Origin: Adenophora triphylla var. japonica
Lineage: Eukaryota > Streptophyta > Magnoliopsida > Asterales > Campanulaceae
DNA: 64,000 nucleotides
Assembly (NCBI GenBank): GCA_022495995.1
Contig: JAFEMH010000976.1
Coordinates: 372,001 to 436,000 of the forward strand
Direction: 5' to 3'
Position 1 is the first letter of the stretch. The number at the start of each line of letters is the position of its first letter. The translations under genes and the position numbers were made by a program. This document shows, piece by piece, positions 23,328 to 34,225 of this stretch. Under the pieces are notes generated by a model that was given only the letters and a program-made list of their open reading frames with translations, was not told the origin of the DNA and did no database searches.

Positions 23328-25826
23328 ATGAAACGGTCTCGGACATTCGTTGACAACTTTGATCCGGAACCCGAAAGAAGCTTTCACGAAAGATTAAGAA
23401 GATTTAGAGAAACTTTGGATAAACACATGGACGGAGAACCGCAAACACCTGCTAGGACCCTACGGGACTTTGTTAACCCAAGTACCCCGGGAACTAGATC
23501 CCCTATTGTTGTGCCGAATGCCGAAGCGACACACTTTGAGATAAAGCCGCGACTTTTGCTTATGGTTATGAATAACCAATATAGCGGCACTGCTTTCGAA
23601 GATCCTCATCTCCACATCCAAACATTCTTGGAATACTGTGATACCACACGTATTCAGAATGTTACCCCGGAAGCAATTCGGATGCGCCTTTTTCCTTTCT
23701 CTCTTAAGGATAAGGCGAAACAGTGGTTAATTTCAGTCCCACCCAACTCCTTTACAACTTGGGACCAAATTCAAGAAGCATTCCTTGGACGTTTCTTTCC
23801 TCCGAGCAAGACTGCTCAAATTCGGACGAAGATTACAAATTTTAGCCAAACAGGAAGCGAATCACTGTATGACGCTTGGGAGCGATTCAAAGAGCTCCTA
23901 AGGATGTGCCCTCACCACGGGCTTGAAAAGTGGTTAATTGTGCATACTTTCTACAATGGTCTCACACATGGAACAAGGGAGACAATTGATGCCGCCGCAA
24001 GAGGTGCACTAATGAATAAGACGGTGGATCAAGCATACGACTTGATAGAGAACATAGCCCTGAATCACTATCAATGGTTCAATGAGAGGGAACAACCGCA
24101 GGGGATTCCAGGTAAGTACAATATTGATGTCATTACTACCTTGTCTTCTAAAGTTGATATGCTTCTTAAAAAATTTGAAAACTTTAATGTAAATCCTGTG
24201 GCCAACATTAATGTTGTTTGTGAACTATGTGGGTCGAACTCACATAGTACAGAATGTTGTGAATTTCTTGACACTACTTCTAGTGATCAAGTAAATTTTG
24301 TTAATTCTTATGGGGGAAATGGTGGTATGTATTCAAACACATACAATCCCGAGTGGAGAAATCACCCTAATTTTTCCTATAAGAATAACAATATTTTAAA
24401 CCCACAACCTTCTACACAACCACCGGGATTTACACAAAAGAATTTCAATGGCAATTCTAATGCTTTCCCTCCCCCTAAGTCTAAATTGGATCTTATTATG
24501 GATTTTATGATTGAAAGTAAGAATGAGCAAGAAAAGACCAATAATGAGTTAAGGGAATCCATAAAGTCGTTGAATGCTAGGTTTGATAATTTAGCCGCCC
24601 ACAATAGAATGCTTGAAAATCAACAAGCTCAACAAACCGGTACCTCGCATAGACCACAAGGGAGTTTTCCCGGTCAATCGCAAAGGCCCGATGAGCATGT
24701 TAGTGCGGTAGAAACTAGGAGTGGAAAAGAAATTGTAGATCCCCTTCCTAAGGAAAATATCAAACCAAATAAGGAGAACGTTAGTCCGACCCCACCTATG
24801 GTTGAGACTAATGAAGATGTTGAAAATGGGACAGAATCCCCTAAGATTTCTAGAAATTTTGACCCTCCAATACCATACCCCCAAAGGTTGGTAAGAGCCA
24901 AACTTGACAAACAATTTGCAAAATTTTTAGAAGTCTTAAAATCTATTTACATCAACATACCTTTTACCGACGCCCTTCAACCAATGCCGTCCTATGCTAA
25001 GTTCTTAAAGGATATTCTTGCAAATAAGAGGAAACTTGAGGAGCATAAGACTGTCGCTTTGACAGAAGAAGTAAGTGCCATTTTACAAAGAGAACTTCCT
25101 CCTAAATTAAAAGATCCCGGCACTTTCTCTATTCCTTGCAAAATAGGTAAATATAATGTTGATAATGCTTTGTTAGATCTTGGGGCAAGTGTGAGCCTCA
25201 TTCCGCTTTCGATAGGTAAGAAACTAGGTGAAGGGGAAATGAAACCCACCACTATTTCTCTCCAACTAGCGGATCGTTCCATTAAATACCCGGTGGGTAT
25301 TATGGAAGACGTCCCTTGTCAAATTGGGAAATTGATCATCCCGGTTGACTTTGTAGTTCTTGATATGGAGGAAGATCACCAAATTCCAATCATTCTAGGA
25401 AGACCTTTTCTTGCCACCGCTGGTGCAATAATAGATGTAAAGAATGGCACTCTTTCTTTAAACATTGGAAATAAGAAAGTCGAATTTAAAGACTTAAATC
25501 TCAAGAAATCGTGCCATGAAGTTGACCCTCCTAAGAATGATAACAAGAAGAGTGAAAACTCGCAATCAAAGGACTCAAAAATATTAATTAAAAAGCCCTT
25601 AGATCATAGTGGTGAAAAAAATGTGCACCCTAAAAAGCATAATAAGGTTCAAAAATCAAAAGGTAGGGGGCCTAAGAAAAAAGGCACACCGGGATGTCGC
25701 ATGTGCATCAATTATAAGAGCTCAATCACGCCAAAGGGCAAGGAATGGCGAGTTGTCAAGGATAAGAGACCATTACAATACCACTCATCGCCCATTTTTA
25801 CTAAAAGAAAGGGGTCGAGCTTATGA
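23328..25826 (+). CDS. gag-pro: Athila-like Gag-protease polyprotein (intact)
   Basis: 832 codons, the longest intact ORF in the window. The start ATG at 23328 follows a 130-nt leader after the PBS and is the first in-frame ATG. The capsid part (residues about 70-250) has F-E-D-P-H-L-H-I..F-L-E-Y-C-D-T, K-A-K-Q-W-L, W-D-Q-I-Q-E-A-F-L-x-R-F-F-P and L-Y-D-A-W-E-R-F-K-E-L-L-R-x-C-P-H-H, typical of Athila Gag. A zinc knuckle C-x2-C-x4-H-x4-C lies near residue 300. A low-complexity linker follows, then an aspartic protease near residues 610-720 with L-D-L-G-A-S (the Athila variant of D-S/T-G) and I-L-G-R-P-F. The tail is Lys-rich. No frame damage is visible. It would build capsids and mature them in the cytoplasm. 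Confidence 0.92.
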   Translation: MKRSRTFVDNFDPEPERSFHERLRRFRETLDKHMDGEPQTPARTLRDFVNPSTPGTRSPIVVPNAEATHFEIKPRLLLMVMNNQYSGTAFEDPHLHIQTFLEYCDTTRIQNVTPEAIRMRLFPFSLKDKAKQWLISVPPNSFTTWDQIQEAFLGRFFPPSKTAQIRTKITNFSQTGSESLYDAWERFKELLRMCPHHGLEKWLIVHTFYNGLTHGTRETIDAAARGALMNKTVDQAYDLIENIALNHYQWFNEREQPQGIPGKYNIDVITTLSSKVDMLLKKFENFNVNPVANINVVCELCGSNSHSTECCEFLDTTSSDQVNFVNSYGGNGGMYSNTYNPEWRNHPNFSYKNNNILNPQPSTQPPGFTQKNFNGNSNAFPPPKSKLDLIMDFMIESKNEQEKTNNELRESIKSLNARFDNLAAHNRMLENQQAQQTGTSHRPQGSFPGQSQRPDEHVSAVETRSGKEIVDPLPKENIKPNKENVSPTPPMVETNEDVENGTESPKISRNFDPPIPYPQRLVRAKLDKQFAKFLEVLKSIYINIPFTDALQPMPSYAKFLKDILANKRKLEEHKTVALTEEVSAILQRELPPKLKDPGTFSIPCKIGKYNVDNALLDLGASVSLIPLSIGKKLGEGEMKPTTISLQLADRSIKYPVGIMEDVPCQIGKLIIPVDFVVLDMEEDHQIPIILGRPFLATAGAIIDVKNGTLSLNIGNKKVEFKDLNLKKSCHEVDPPKNDNKKSENSQSKDSKILIKKPLDHSGEKNVHPKKHNKVQKSKGRGPKKKGTPGCRMCINYKSSITPKGKEWRVVKDKRPLQYHSSPIFTKRKGSSL

Positions 25827-25954
25827 CCTTAAACAAGCATCATCGGAATAGTAAACCGATGGATTATATTACTATTTATCATAATTTTGTTTTCCATCGC
25901 ATGCTTATCTTTTTACTCTTTGTTCCTTGAAACATTGAGGACAATGTTCATTTC

Positions 25955-25970
25955 AAGTGTGGGGGGGTAA
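25955..25970 (+). promoter_or_regulatory. Internal polypurine-like tract
   Basis: AAGTGTGGGGGGGTAA, almost the same as the terminal PPT at 27256-27270. It could be a second plus-strand primer or a leftover of a deletion. Confidence 0.55.
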
Positions 25971-26606
25971 ATCTATCCTTTTATTTTTCGCTTTATTTTT
26001 CGCTTTCTAGTTTTTAAATTTTACTTGCTTTCTAGGATAGATTTAATTGCTTTCTAGTATAATTTTTCTTTTTTTTAACTTAGTTGCATTTTTTTTTCTT
26101 TTACGCATGTATAATAGTATATAAAAAAATTAAATCCCTATGATGATCAAAAATCATTATCATTATGCTTGCCATTTGCCCTAGTATGAATGCCTATTTA
26201 TCTTTCCTCTCATATTTTCTATACACTTAGAAATCTATAAAAAGGAAAAGTATAAGGGATCTTTTTAGAAAAAAAAAAATAAAAAATTGAAAGCCTCATA
26301 AGTTGGTATAGCACAATATAGAATCTCATCAAGAAAAATGCATTTGATTAGAAGGAATTCTTTTATGCTTGGTTATATATGCAAATTTTGAATATATTCT
26401 TTTAAGATTGTACATTTTTTATCTTTATTAGATATTTATTCCCTTTTTAGAAGCACCTTTTTGTTTGCATCCCTTGAATCACACCCTTTCATAAATTCCA
26501 TCCTTCCATTTTCAAATCAAGTCAAAGAAAAACACTTCTATCTTATTAATAAAAGGGTGACAATGGTCACCAAACCTTAAAAGCAAAAAGAAACCTATTA
26601 TCTCCT

Positions 26607-26747
26607 AAGTAACTCGGGGCACGGCGTTCGCTGCGACGATGCTTCCTTGCCAAAACGGAAATAATATCCAAAAGTATTCTTGATCTAAGTATTAGGAACA
26701 TGGGGCTCGCGACCACAATGTCTCCTACTTGAAAGGATCAAGAATAA
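26607..26747 (+). other. Two stem-loop modules shared with the SIRE element
   Basis: Module D (about 26585-26670, apex CTCGGGGCACGGCGTTCGCT at 26613-26632) and module E (26675-26746). E has a perfect 11-bp stem TATTCTTGATC/GATCAAGAATA (26675-26685 and 26736-26746). D resembles SIRE module C, and E resembles SIRE module B, in the same order about 80 nt apart. The stems are unrelated in sequence to those in SIRE. Confidence 0.7.
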
Positions 26748-27255
26748 CTTAGGTCTTTTGCAAAAATATAACACGTACAAAAATAAGATAAATTTGTTTG
26801 ACTTTGACGAGATTTTTCCACTACCATCACCCATTCTTCACCCTTGTGATTCAAGAATGTAATACAATTCTTCGGAACTTCTAAATTGTGAATAAAATGT
26901 CTATACATTCTCTTGTACATCTTAAAGAAATAAAATTCATCTTTTCTAAAAAATCACTCTAAAAAGTGATAGCTTTTCCTACCAAGAAGATTCTTCCTTC
27001 TAGCATGCTTTACTTGGTCAAAATTCTATATATGCTATACTAGGTTATTGTCTTGCATTTTATCTCTTTAAAATATCCCTAAAATATTTCTTCCTAAAAT
27101 AAATTTTTTAAAGGTATTCAAAATATGATTAGATAGATAAAAGGCATTATCTACAAGGCATTCAAGGGCTTGCTACTTTATTTCTGAGGGATCAATCATA
27201 TTTTTCTCCCTCTCCATATTTCATTCTAAGTTTGCTTGGGGACAAGCAAAGGTTT

Positions 27256-27270
27256 AAGTGTGGGGGAGTT
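27256..27270 (+). promoter_or_regulatory. Athila-like element polypurine tract
   Basis: AAGTGTGGGGGAGTT directly before the 3' LTR start TGATAAGTG. Confidence 0.85.
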
Positions 27271-28835
27271 TGATAAGTGACTATTATATAGTCATTTATC
27301 CTTATTTTTATATACTTTTTATTGCATAAATCATCATTTCTCATTTCATTTCATATACTTTTTAGTTCCTTTTCCTTATTTTCTAGATTTTACGCTTTTG
27401 GTATTTTTCTTGCTTTTTAAGACAGGTTTTAGGTTCATTTTTATCAAAAGGATACTTGGACACTTCAAGGCAAAAGACTTGGGAGAGCACCAACCAAATC
27501 AAGCACACAAAGTTAAAATTCAGACAGAGCGGCCGTGCAGCAAAGATGGAGCGGCCGTGCACTTGGCCTTTTCAGGCCATTTTTGGCCCTAAATTATAGA
27601 GTGGCCGTGTCTTGAAGAGGAGCGCCCGTGTCATCTTATGGAGCGGCCGTGCGGCTTATATAGGAGCGGTCGTGCGAAGTGTCAAGACTTAAATTCAAAT
27701 CTGGCGCCAAGGGTCACACGGCGGTGCAACTTCCTTGACGCGGCCGTGCAAAACGCGGCTGCGACGTAAAGGCACCTTTTGGTTGCACCCGATTGAAGAG
27801 TTCCCTCCTTTTTATAAATAGGACCCTAGTGATCGAGTCTAAGAAACGAATTATTAGAGAGAAACTACGATATTAGATAGATAGAAAACACAAATACTTG
27901 TGATAACAATTTCCAAGGAGATTTGAAGATCAAGTCATTATTTTGTTCTTGAAGTCACTTTGGAAGAAGAGCAATAAAAGTGAAGCATTATTTCCAGCAT
28001 TTGTTCATCATAAGTCTTTCTTACTCAATCTCTTATTTTAATTGCTTATATATTATAAATGGCTTGTGAGTAATCCCCATATTCTTGGGGTTGGAAACTC
28101 AAAAGCATGCTTATTCATCATCTAAAAATGATTAGTCTTGTCTTTTTTCTTCATCTAAAACAATCTCTTTATATTATTCTCTAAATGCCTTACTTATTGG
28201 CGATATCCAATTTGTATGATTCAGTCAATTGAGAGAAGTACCTAGCGGAGAATCTCAATTGACGGAACCATATAAAGAAACTAGGTTTATTGATCACGAG
28301 AGTAGTTCAATGGCCTAGGGATGTTCCTTTAATGGAAAGTATGTTGACTTCCGTCCTTAATGGATTCTTACTAATTATGGTCAGCTAGAGATAAGCCGGA
28401 ATGCCCGTTTGTGAAGGGCGGGGGCAAACATAAACGGATTTCTCAAACAGTTAGGACATAATTAGTGAAGAATACAAACGCTATTGTCCTAGCCCGAAAT
28501 AGCGTAGGCCTAACATACCATCCTTGCTTTTTATGAAAACCTTTTATTTCTAAGACAATGACAATTTGATGAATAAGAATATGTGTATGATTTCCAATCC
28601 CAAGAATGCTTCGTTTTATAAGATTTAAATTAAAAGTATTTTCTGTTTATGATCTCTCTATTATTCTAAAAACAAATTTTATCTACCCCCCAATCCTTTC
28701 TATATTTTCTAAAAGACAAAAATATCCCTTAAGTAAACCCTGTCTCTGTGGGATCGACTCGTACTTGCACCCGCTATATTACAATAGCCCGTGCGCTTGC
28801 GGATATAAAATAAACCGTTAGGTTTCGACCGAACA
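27271..28835 (+). repeat. Athila-like element 3' LTR
   Basis: 1565 bp, nearly identical to 21609-23173. It carries the matching GCGGCCGTGC cluster at about 27526-27755, with a few point differences in the motif copies. Confidence 0.9.
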
Positions 28836-28840
28836 CTAAG

Positions 28841-29782
28841 TCATCAAAAACAACGTTAACTGATTCTTGAATGGTTTTTAACCTAAGGTTATAAACCCTA
28901 TATGCTCGACTATCCTGAGCATACCCAAGAAATATAGCCTTATCACTTTTAGAGTCAAATTTAGCTAAGTAATCCCGATCATTTAGAACAAAACACACAC
29001 ACCCAAACGTATGAAAATAATGAACTTTTGGTATCCTACCATTCAAAATTTCATAAGGTGTCATTGTAGTACCGGGTCTTAGAAAAACTCTATTGGTCGT
29101 GTGCCATTTCAAGTAAGGTCCTATTTTTCCTTTCAGCCACCCCATTTTGTTGAGGTGTTTTAGGAGCAGAAAACTCATATTTAATTCCTTTTAATTCACA
29201 AAAAGTAAAAAATAATGAGTTATCAAACTCCATTCCACGATCAGACCTTATTCGTGTGATAAGAGCACAAAACATGTTTTTTATTTTAGCATGTAAGACT
29301 TTAAACTTTTCAAAAGTTTCTGATTTTTCTTTCAAAAAATATACCCAAGTAAATCTAGAAAAATCATCAACTATGATAAAAGTATATCTCTTACCTCCTA
29401 AACTGTCTACCTCAACTGGACCCATTAAATCCATATGCATAAGTTGGAAACAGTGAGTTGTCCCAGAATACTCCTCATTGTGTTGGGTAGCACTATGGGA
29501 AGCACTTGTCTGTTTACCTTTGAGACAATCTTCACATATGATTTTCTTACTTATGTCCAGACTAGGTATACCACTTATAGCTTCAGCCTTAATAAGTTTC
29601 ACAATGTTTCGAAAATGGACATGACCCAACTTTTGATGCCACAAGGTAGCATCATCAACTCTCACAGAATGACACACTTGTTTATCCTCAACAAGATAAC
29701 AGCTATTACTTGACCTAGTACCAGTCATAACACAGTTATTGGTACAATAAAAAACTTCACAAGTGTTTTTATTGAATTTCAC
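28841..29782 (-). pseudogene. SIRE integrase
   Basis: Minus-strand copia integrase. From 29782: a GAG-pre-integrase zinc segment (L-W-H-Q-K-L-G-H ... C-E-D-C), then D in H-M-D-L-M-G-P, D in R-S-D-R-G-M-E-F and E in N-G-V-A-E-R-K-N-R-T, so the D,D,E triad is present. A frameshift near 29100 moves the C-terminal part (T-P-Y-E-I-L..F-G-C..F-L-G-Y) to another frame, which runs to the Athila-like insertion at 28836-28840. The linker to RT continues at 21608. Confidence 0.88.
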
Positions 29783-30171
29783 TTCAAGATTGTCATCACA
29801 AGTTGGCTAATACTAATTAAATTAGTTACAAGTCCATCAACATGCAAAACATTTTTCAAAGCAGAAAATTCAGGTATATTTAAAATGCATTTTCCTACTA
29901 TATTACTCTTGCCACCACCACCATATGTTACACTACCACCTTAAATAGGTTCATGTTCTTTTAAAAACATTTTTGTTCCTATCATGTGACGTGAACAACC
30001 ACTATCAAAATATCATGAACCTTCAACATTAGTTTTTAAGGCAGTGTACACAACATCACACCTCAGATTAGACTTAGGTTTTCACACTTTCCTACTTTGA
30101 TAATTTCTCTTCTGACTGCCAGTGATATCTGACGTGCTAGGCAACACTTCAGGTAGCACTATCGAACTGGA
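29783..30171 (-). pseudogene. SIRE protease region
   Basis: Minus strand around 30011-29972 encodes Y-F-D-S-G-C-S-R-H-M, the copia aspartic protease active site with its Asp intact. A TGA stands two codons upstream of the active-site Phe, where relatives have Trp, so the frame is broken by a point change. A glycine run (G-G-G-G) and the link to the integrase follow at lower coordinates. Confidence 0.75.
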
Positions 30172-31911
30172 CTATTTCTTTAAAAGAGTTTTACAATCAT
30201 TTTTCAAATGTCCAGTAGAGTAACAGTAGTTACATATTTTAATTTTGTCAGAAGCCTTATCAGAAGACAATAGTTCAACATTATCTCTTTCTTTAACAAA
30301 AACTATTTTATCTTTCTTATTAGCCAAAGTAGATGTAATAGCATTTAAGGACTCTTGAAAACCCATAACTGCCTTGAGTGATTTGCTCAACCCAAGAATT
30401 TTATCCTGTTTGGAAGAACTCGTGTTGAGTTTCTTAAATATGGCCTCGGCTAGAGTAAGCTTGGCCTTGACTTTGTCCAACTCCACATCCTTCTTTGTGA
30501 GTTGAACTTCCAATCTAGTCAAGCCATCAGTCAGATCTTGAACCTCTTTGGACAAAGATACCACCTTCTTGTTCTCTTTCTTCCATTCGTCAACCAATTC
30601 TTTGCAAAGGTTCTTAAGACCGCAAATGAGTTTATTCTTGCTGAACTCCTTACTTTGTTCATCCTCTTATGAACAACCTGCATCCATGTTAACTGAACCC
30701 ACAAAACAAACAGCATTTATCAAATTAAAATCTGTATACCTGTTGGATGATATCTCAGGTGCTATCCCAATTTGGATATTACATGAGGTATCACTGACAG
30801 AGTTTGAGTCACAATTTGTGACCACCATTGCTGTTTGGTCTGAATCCTCAGATTGATTGGTCTCCTCATCTTCATTGTCACTGAGGGAAACCCATAGGTT
30901 CTTTCCCATCTTCATTAGAGTGTTAACACACTCATTTGAGTAATGACCCCACTAGAGCATGCGTGACATTGGATAGATTCAAGGTACTTCGGATCAGATC
31001 TAGATTGATCTGATGATGCTCTCCTTATGGGACCACCTTTCTGAGTAGATGGAAATGTCCTCTTCGGCATTGAATTGTACACCTTGGTATGTTTCTCTTT
31101 AGCCTTAACCTGCACATTTTCTTTGTTAAACTTTCGTAACATAGAATTATATTTCCTAGCAAGCAAGGCAACACTAGCATATTCACCTAATTTCTCAAAA
31201 ATTTTGTCATCCTCATCAGTTGATAAACTAGAGGATTGAACTTTTAAAGCAACACTCTTGCCTTTAGAAGCTTCATTTTGCTCAGCAAGGTTTGACTCAA
31301 AATATTAAATGCCCATTAAGGAATTGATGTCCATAGTAGAAAGGTTGCGTGCCTCTTCTATAGATGTAACCTTCATATTAAAATGCTCAGGGAGAGTTCT
31401 AAGAGCCTTTGAAACCAATTGTTTATTTGTAAAATGTTCACCTAAAAGTTGACACTCATTAGCAATGTCAAACAATTTTTCAAAATAAGAGGAAATTGTA
31501 TCATTTTCACCCATTCTCAATCTTTCAAATTTGCTAGTAAGACCTCTAAGTTTGTTTTCACGCACACTAGAATCACCTTCATAAAACCTTTGTAAAATAT
31601 TTCAAGCTTCTTTAGATGTGGAACTATTTTGAACAAGTTTAAAAATGTGCTTTCTCATTATAGTTAGCTAGGGTGATCTCTTCATTAGTCCACTCGGTGT
31701 CAGGTTTAACCTGGATGTCACCATCCTCATCTGGAGGTAAAAGTGGAAGAGAGTACCCATTAACTATAGATCGCCAAGCTCGAAGATCAATTGATTTGAT
31801 ATGCGAGCGAAGACGGATCTTCCAATATGCATAATTCGAACAATCTAAAACAGGAAGACTTTTTTGGTTTGGATTTGCAGGATCATAAGCCATGACACCT
31901 AGAACAAGCAC
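30172..31911 (-). pseudogene. SIRE gag
   Basis: Minus strand, split by at least two frameshifts and several stops (segments 31911-31639, 31565-31305, 31166-30667, 30597-30172). The N-terminus has L-D-x-S-N-Y-A-Y-W-K-I-R-L-R-S-H-I-K-S, typical of copia SIRE Gag. The middle has a coiled-coil-like stretch rich in K, E and L around 30597-30450. A zinc knuckle C-N-Y-C-Y-S-T-G-H-L-K-N-D-C closes the gene near 30235-30190. The start ATG is about 20 nt inside the PBS. No intact product is possible. Confidence 0.85.
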
Positions 31912-31931
31912 TTAGTATCGTCAAGTGACCT

Positions 31932-31943
31932 GCTCTGATACCA
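31932..31943 (-). promoter_or_regulatory. SIRE primer binding site
   Basis: Minus strand TGGTATCAGAGC, two bases from the LTR end (TGAAATTGTCAC on plus from 31946). Confidence 0.88.
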
Positions 31944-31945
31944 AT

Positions 31946-32084
31946 TGAAATTGTCACGGCCAGAATCACAAGTGATATCCAAGGTGATAACAGCACCAAC
32001 GATAGCACTTGGGATAGCACACACACACTTCGAAAATAAAAACAATTTTGTAAAAGAGATTGCAGCGGAATAATAACACCAAAA
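31946..32084 (-). repeat. SIRE 5' LTR, inner part
   Basis: 139 bp from the LTR 3' end to the copia insertion; the last five bases CAAAA are one TSD copy. It contains SIRE words (GTGATATCC, GATAGCAC). It continues at 38765. Confidence 0.75.
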
Positions 32085-32574
32085 TGTTGGAACATAAACA
32101 ATCCATTAACCATGAACCGACTCACAACTAGATTAAGAAGAGAAGGAGAAGAAGAAGAAGAATAATACGGAAGCGTGTACCTTGTGATTCCATGATTGTT
32201 CTTAGTTTTGTTCTTGAGTAGAAGAAGGAAGTAGGGAGATAGTACTTCGAAGTAGGGAAGAGTAGATCTTCTAAATGATAGTGCCCACACTTGATCTTCT
32301 TAGTGAATAAAGAGAAGATTTGTGACTGAATTTAGTGAATGAATAATTGTCTCTAAATGGCTGATGGATAGCCTTTATATAGATAGAGAAGGGGCACTTC
32401 ATTTAGGGACTACACCCTTTCGTAAAGAAGGCGGTGAGAAGTTACCATTATGCCCATCATTTAATGGTACTTACACCTAATGGAATTCTACATATTTGGT
32501 CTATACTTTAACATTATTAAATGATTATAACATATGGAATTAAATAACACATATTATTAATCCATGTTCTAACA
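32085..32574 (-). repeat. Copia 3' LTR
   Basis: 490 bp, TGTTGGAACAT to GTTCTAACA on plus. Contains an (AAG/GAA)n purine run near 32137-32163. Confidence 0.92.
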
Positions 32575-32585
32575 ATCTCCCACTT
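32575..32585 (-). promoter_or_regulatory. Copia polypurine tract
   Basis: Minus strand AAGTGGGAGAT directly before the LTR start TGTTAGAAC. Confidence 0.85.
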
Positions 32586-33300
32586 GGATTAATATTAATA
32601 TGTATGTTTTACTAAATAAATTCCTTAATCATTTATAACATGAATGACAAACCTTATGTGCACTTTTATTGTCATCCAACATAATCCCGTCCATTAGTCT
32701 TATAAGTATAGGGACTAAAGGGGCAGTCGTTGTAATTGATTCGCAACTAAACCCACATTAATCACATATATATATCCAACTAAATGACATAGATTAAGTA
32801 TAGATATGTAGCATGGAATATTAATGAATATATATGAAGAATGCATATATATATTCTCCAACTAGTCCTACTTAACCAAATGAGATCAATATAAATAAAA
32901 ACAACATAAAGAAATAGAAAACAACACAAACTCCCACTGATTTAAGCATTATCAAAATTGTTTCACCCATATGAGCAGTATGCTCGTGAAACATCAAAAG
33001 AGATTACGCTTTACAAAATGGATCCAATAACATGGAGTTTGATCCTATAAGTTGTATATCTATTTGTTCATTTTATACTTATTTCTCTTCAACAAGAGAT
33101 ATAACCATATGATATCTTTCGACATCTTTGCATCCACTAAAACATAATCGGAATACTTAATGATCTCAAAATGATCTGATTTTATATACATAAGCATGTA
33201 GTTTAATGTTTTATAGGTACTTCATCATTCTTTTGGATGCGACTTAATGTTCTTCTTTCCGAATTACTTTGGTATTAACCAAGCATCCCAATAATAAATA
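32586..33300 (-). other. Copia 3' non-coding or deleted RNase H region
   Basis: About 700 bp where RNase H would be expected. No D-I-F/L-T-K or other RNase H motif is readable in any minus frame; the DNA is AT-rich with no other recognisable feature. Confidence 0.5.
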
Positions 33301-34093
33301 CAAGATGCATGTACGAGTACGAGACTTGCGCATACATTAAGCTTCCTACCGCCGGTGCATAAGGGATATTTTCCATATACTTGGATTAAAAATTAATTTT
33401 AGGACATTACTTTAAACTGAATTTATCTCCCTTAGAGACAGGGGTGTCATGTGGTTTACAATTTTCCATGCTAAACCTTTGTAATACCTTCTCTATATAG
33501 CTCTTTTGTGATAATCCCAAAATACCTCGTGAATGATCACGATGAATTTAGATTCCCAATACAAAAGATGCCTTACCAAGATCTTTCATCTCAAATTTGT
33601 TTGAGAAATTTCTTAGTTTCTTTTAGAAGGTCCTTATCATTACTAGCATGAAAAATATTATCCAAATATCATCCACATATAAGACCAGAATTATAAATCT
33701 ACTCCCACTGAACTTATGGTACACACAATCTTCACCAAGATTCATTTCAAAGCCAAATGAAAGAATAATTTGGTTAAATTTTAAGTACCATTGACGAGAT
33801 GCTTGCTTAAGCCCATAAATGGATTTCTCAAGTTTACAAACCAGTTGACTAGTTTGATCCAAATTAGTCACCATTTCTGGTTTCTTCATATAGATAGTTT
33901 CCTCAATGTCACCATTGAAAAAAGCTGTTTTAACATACATTTGATGAAGCTCAAGATCATAATGTGCCACTAATGTCATAATGATCATAACAGAGGTTTT
34001 AGAAGATATCGGAAAAAATGTTTCTTTATAATCAATGCCTTCTTTTTTTTGAGTAAATCCATTAGCAACAAGACGTGTCTTATATCTTTTCAT
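33300..34093 (-). pseudogene. Copia reverse transcriptase remnant
   Basis: From 34093: K-T-R-L-V-A-N-G-F-T-Q, then a degraded D-V-K-T-A-F-L-N-G block (Tyr in place of Asp, Phe for Leu), then S-I-Y-G-L-K-Q-A-S-R-Q-W and catalytic Y-V-D-D-I near 33660. The frame ends at 33623; below it fragments of the RT connection can be followed to about 33300 across stops. No RNase H follows. Confidence 0.82.
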
Positions 34094-34225
34094 ATTACCT
34101 TGCTAATCCCTTTTGGTTTTAAATATCAATTTATAACCAATAGGTTTTACACCTTCAGGTAATGGGACAAGATCCCAAATGTCATTGTCTTTCATTGATT
34201 TTAACTCCTCATTAATGGCATTGAT

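Larger units (their letters stand above)
25827..27255 (+). other. Athila-like element 3' non-coding region
   Basis: 1.4 kb of AT-rich DNA where pol would lie in an autonomous Athila. It holds an internal PPT-like tract (25955-25970), two stem-loop modules (26607-26747) and no coding motif in any frame. Short open stretches here are chance. Confidence 0.7.
21609..28835 (+). mobile_element. Athila-like Gag-protease-only LTR retrotransposon
   Basis: 7227 bp with identical-length LTRs (21609-23173 and 27271-28835, 1565 bp each; roughly 15-20 differences by eye, about 1 percent), TSD CTAAG (21604-21608 and 28836-28840), PBS TGGCGCCGTTGCCGGGGA (23180-23197, Athila/Tat type) and a PPT before the 3' LTR. 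The only ORF is an 832-codon Gag plus protease. No RT, RNase H or integrase motif occurs in the 1.4 kb between that ORF and the 3' LTR. This matches the class described as TR-GAG: non-autonomous, presumably mobilised by an Athila partner. Confidence 0.9.

Noticed and set aside
26738..26920. Short minus-strand ORF in the Athila-like 3' region
   Set aside because: AT-rich chance frame over the stem-loop flank; no similarity or context.
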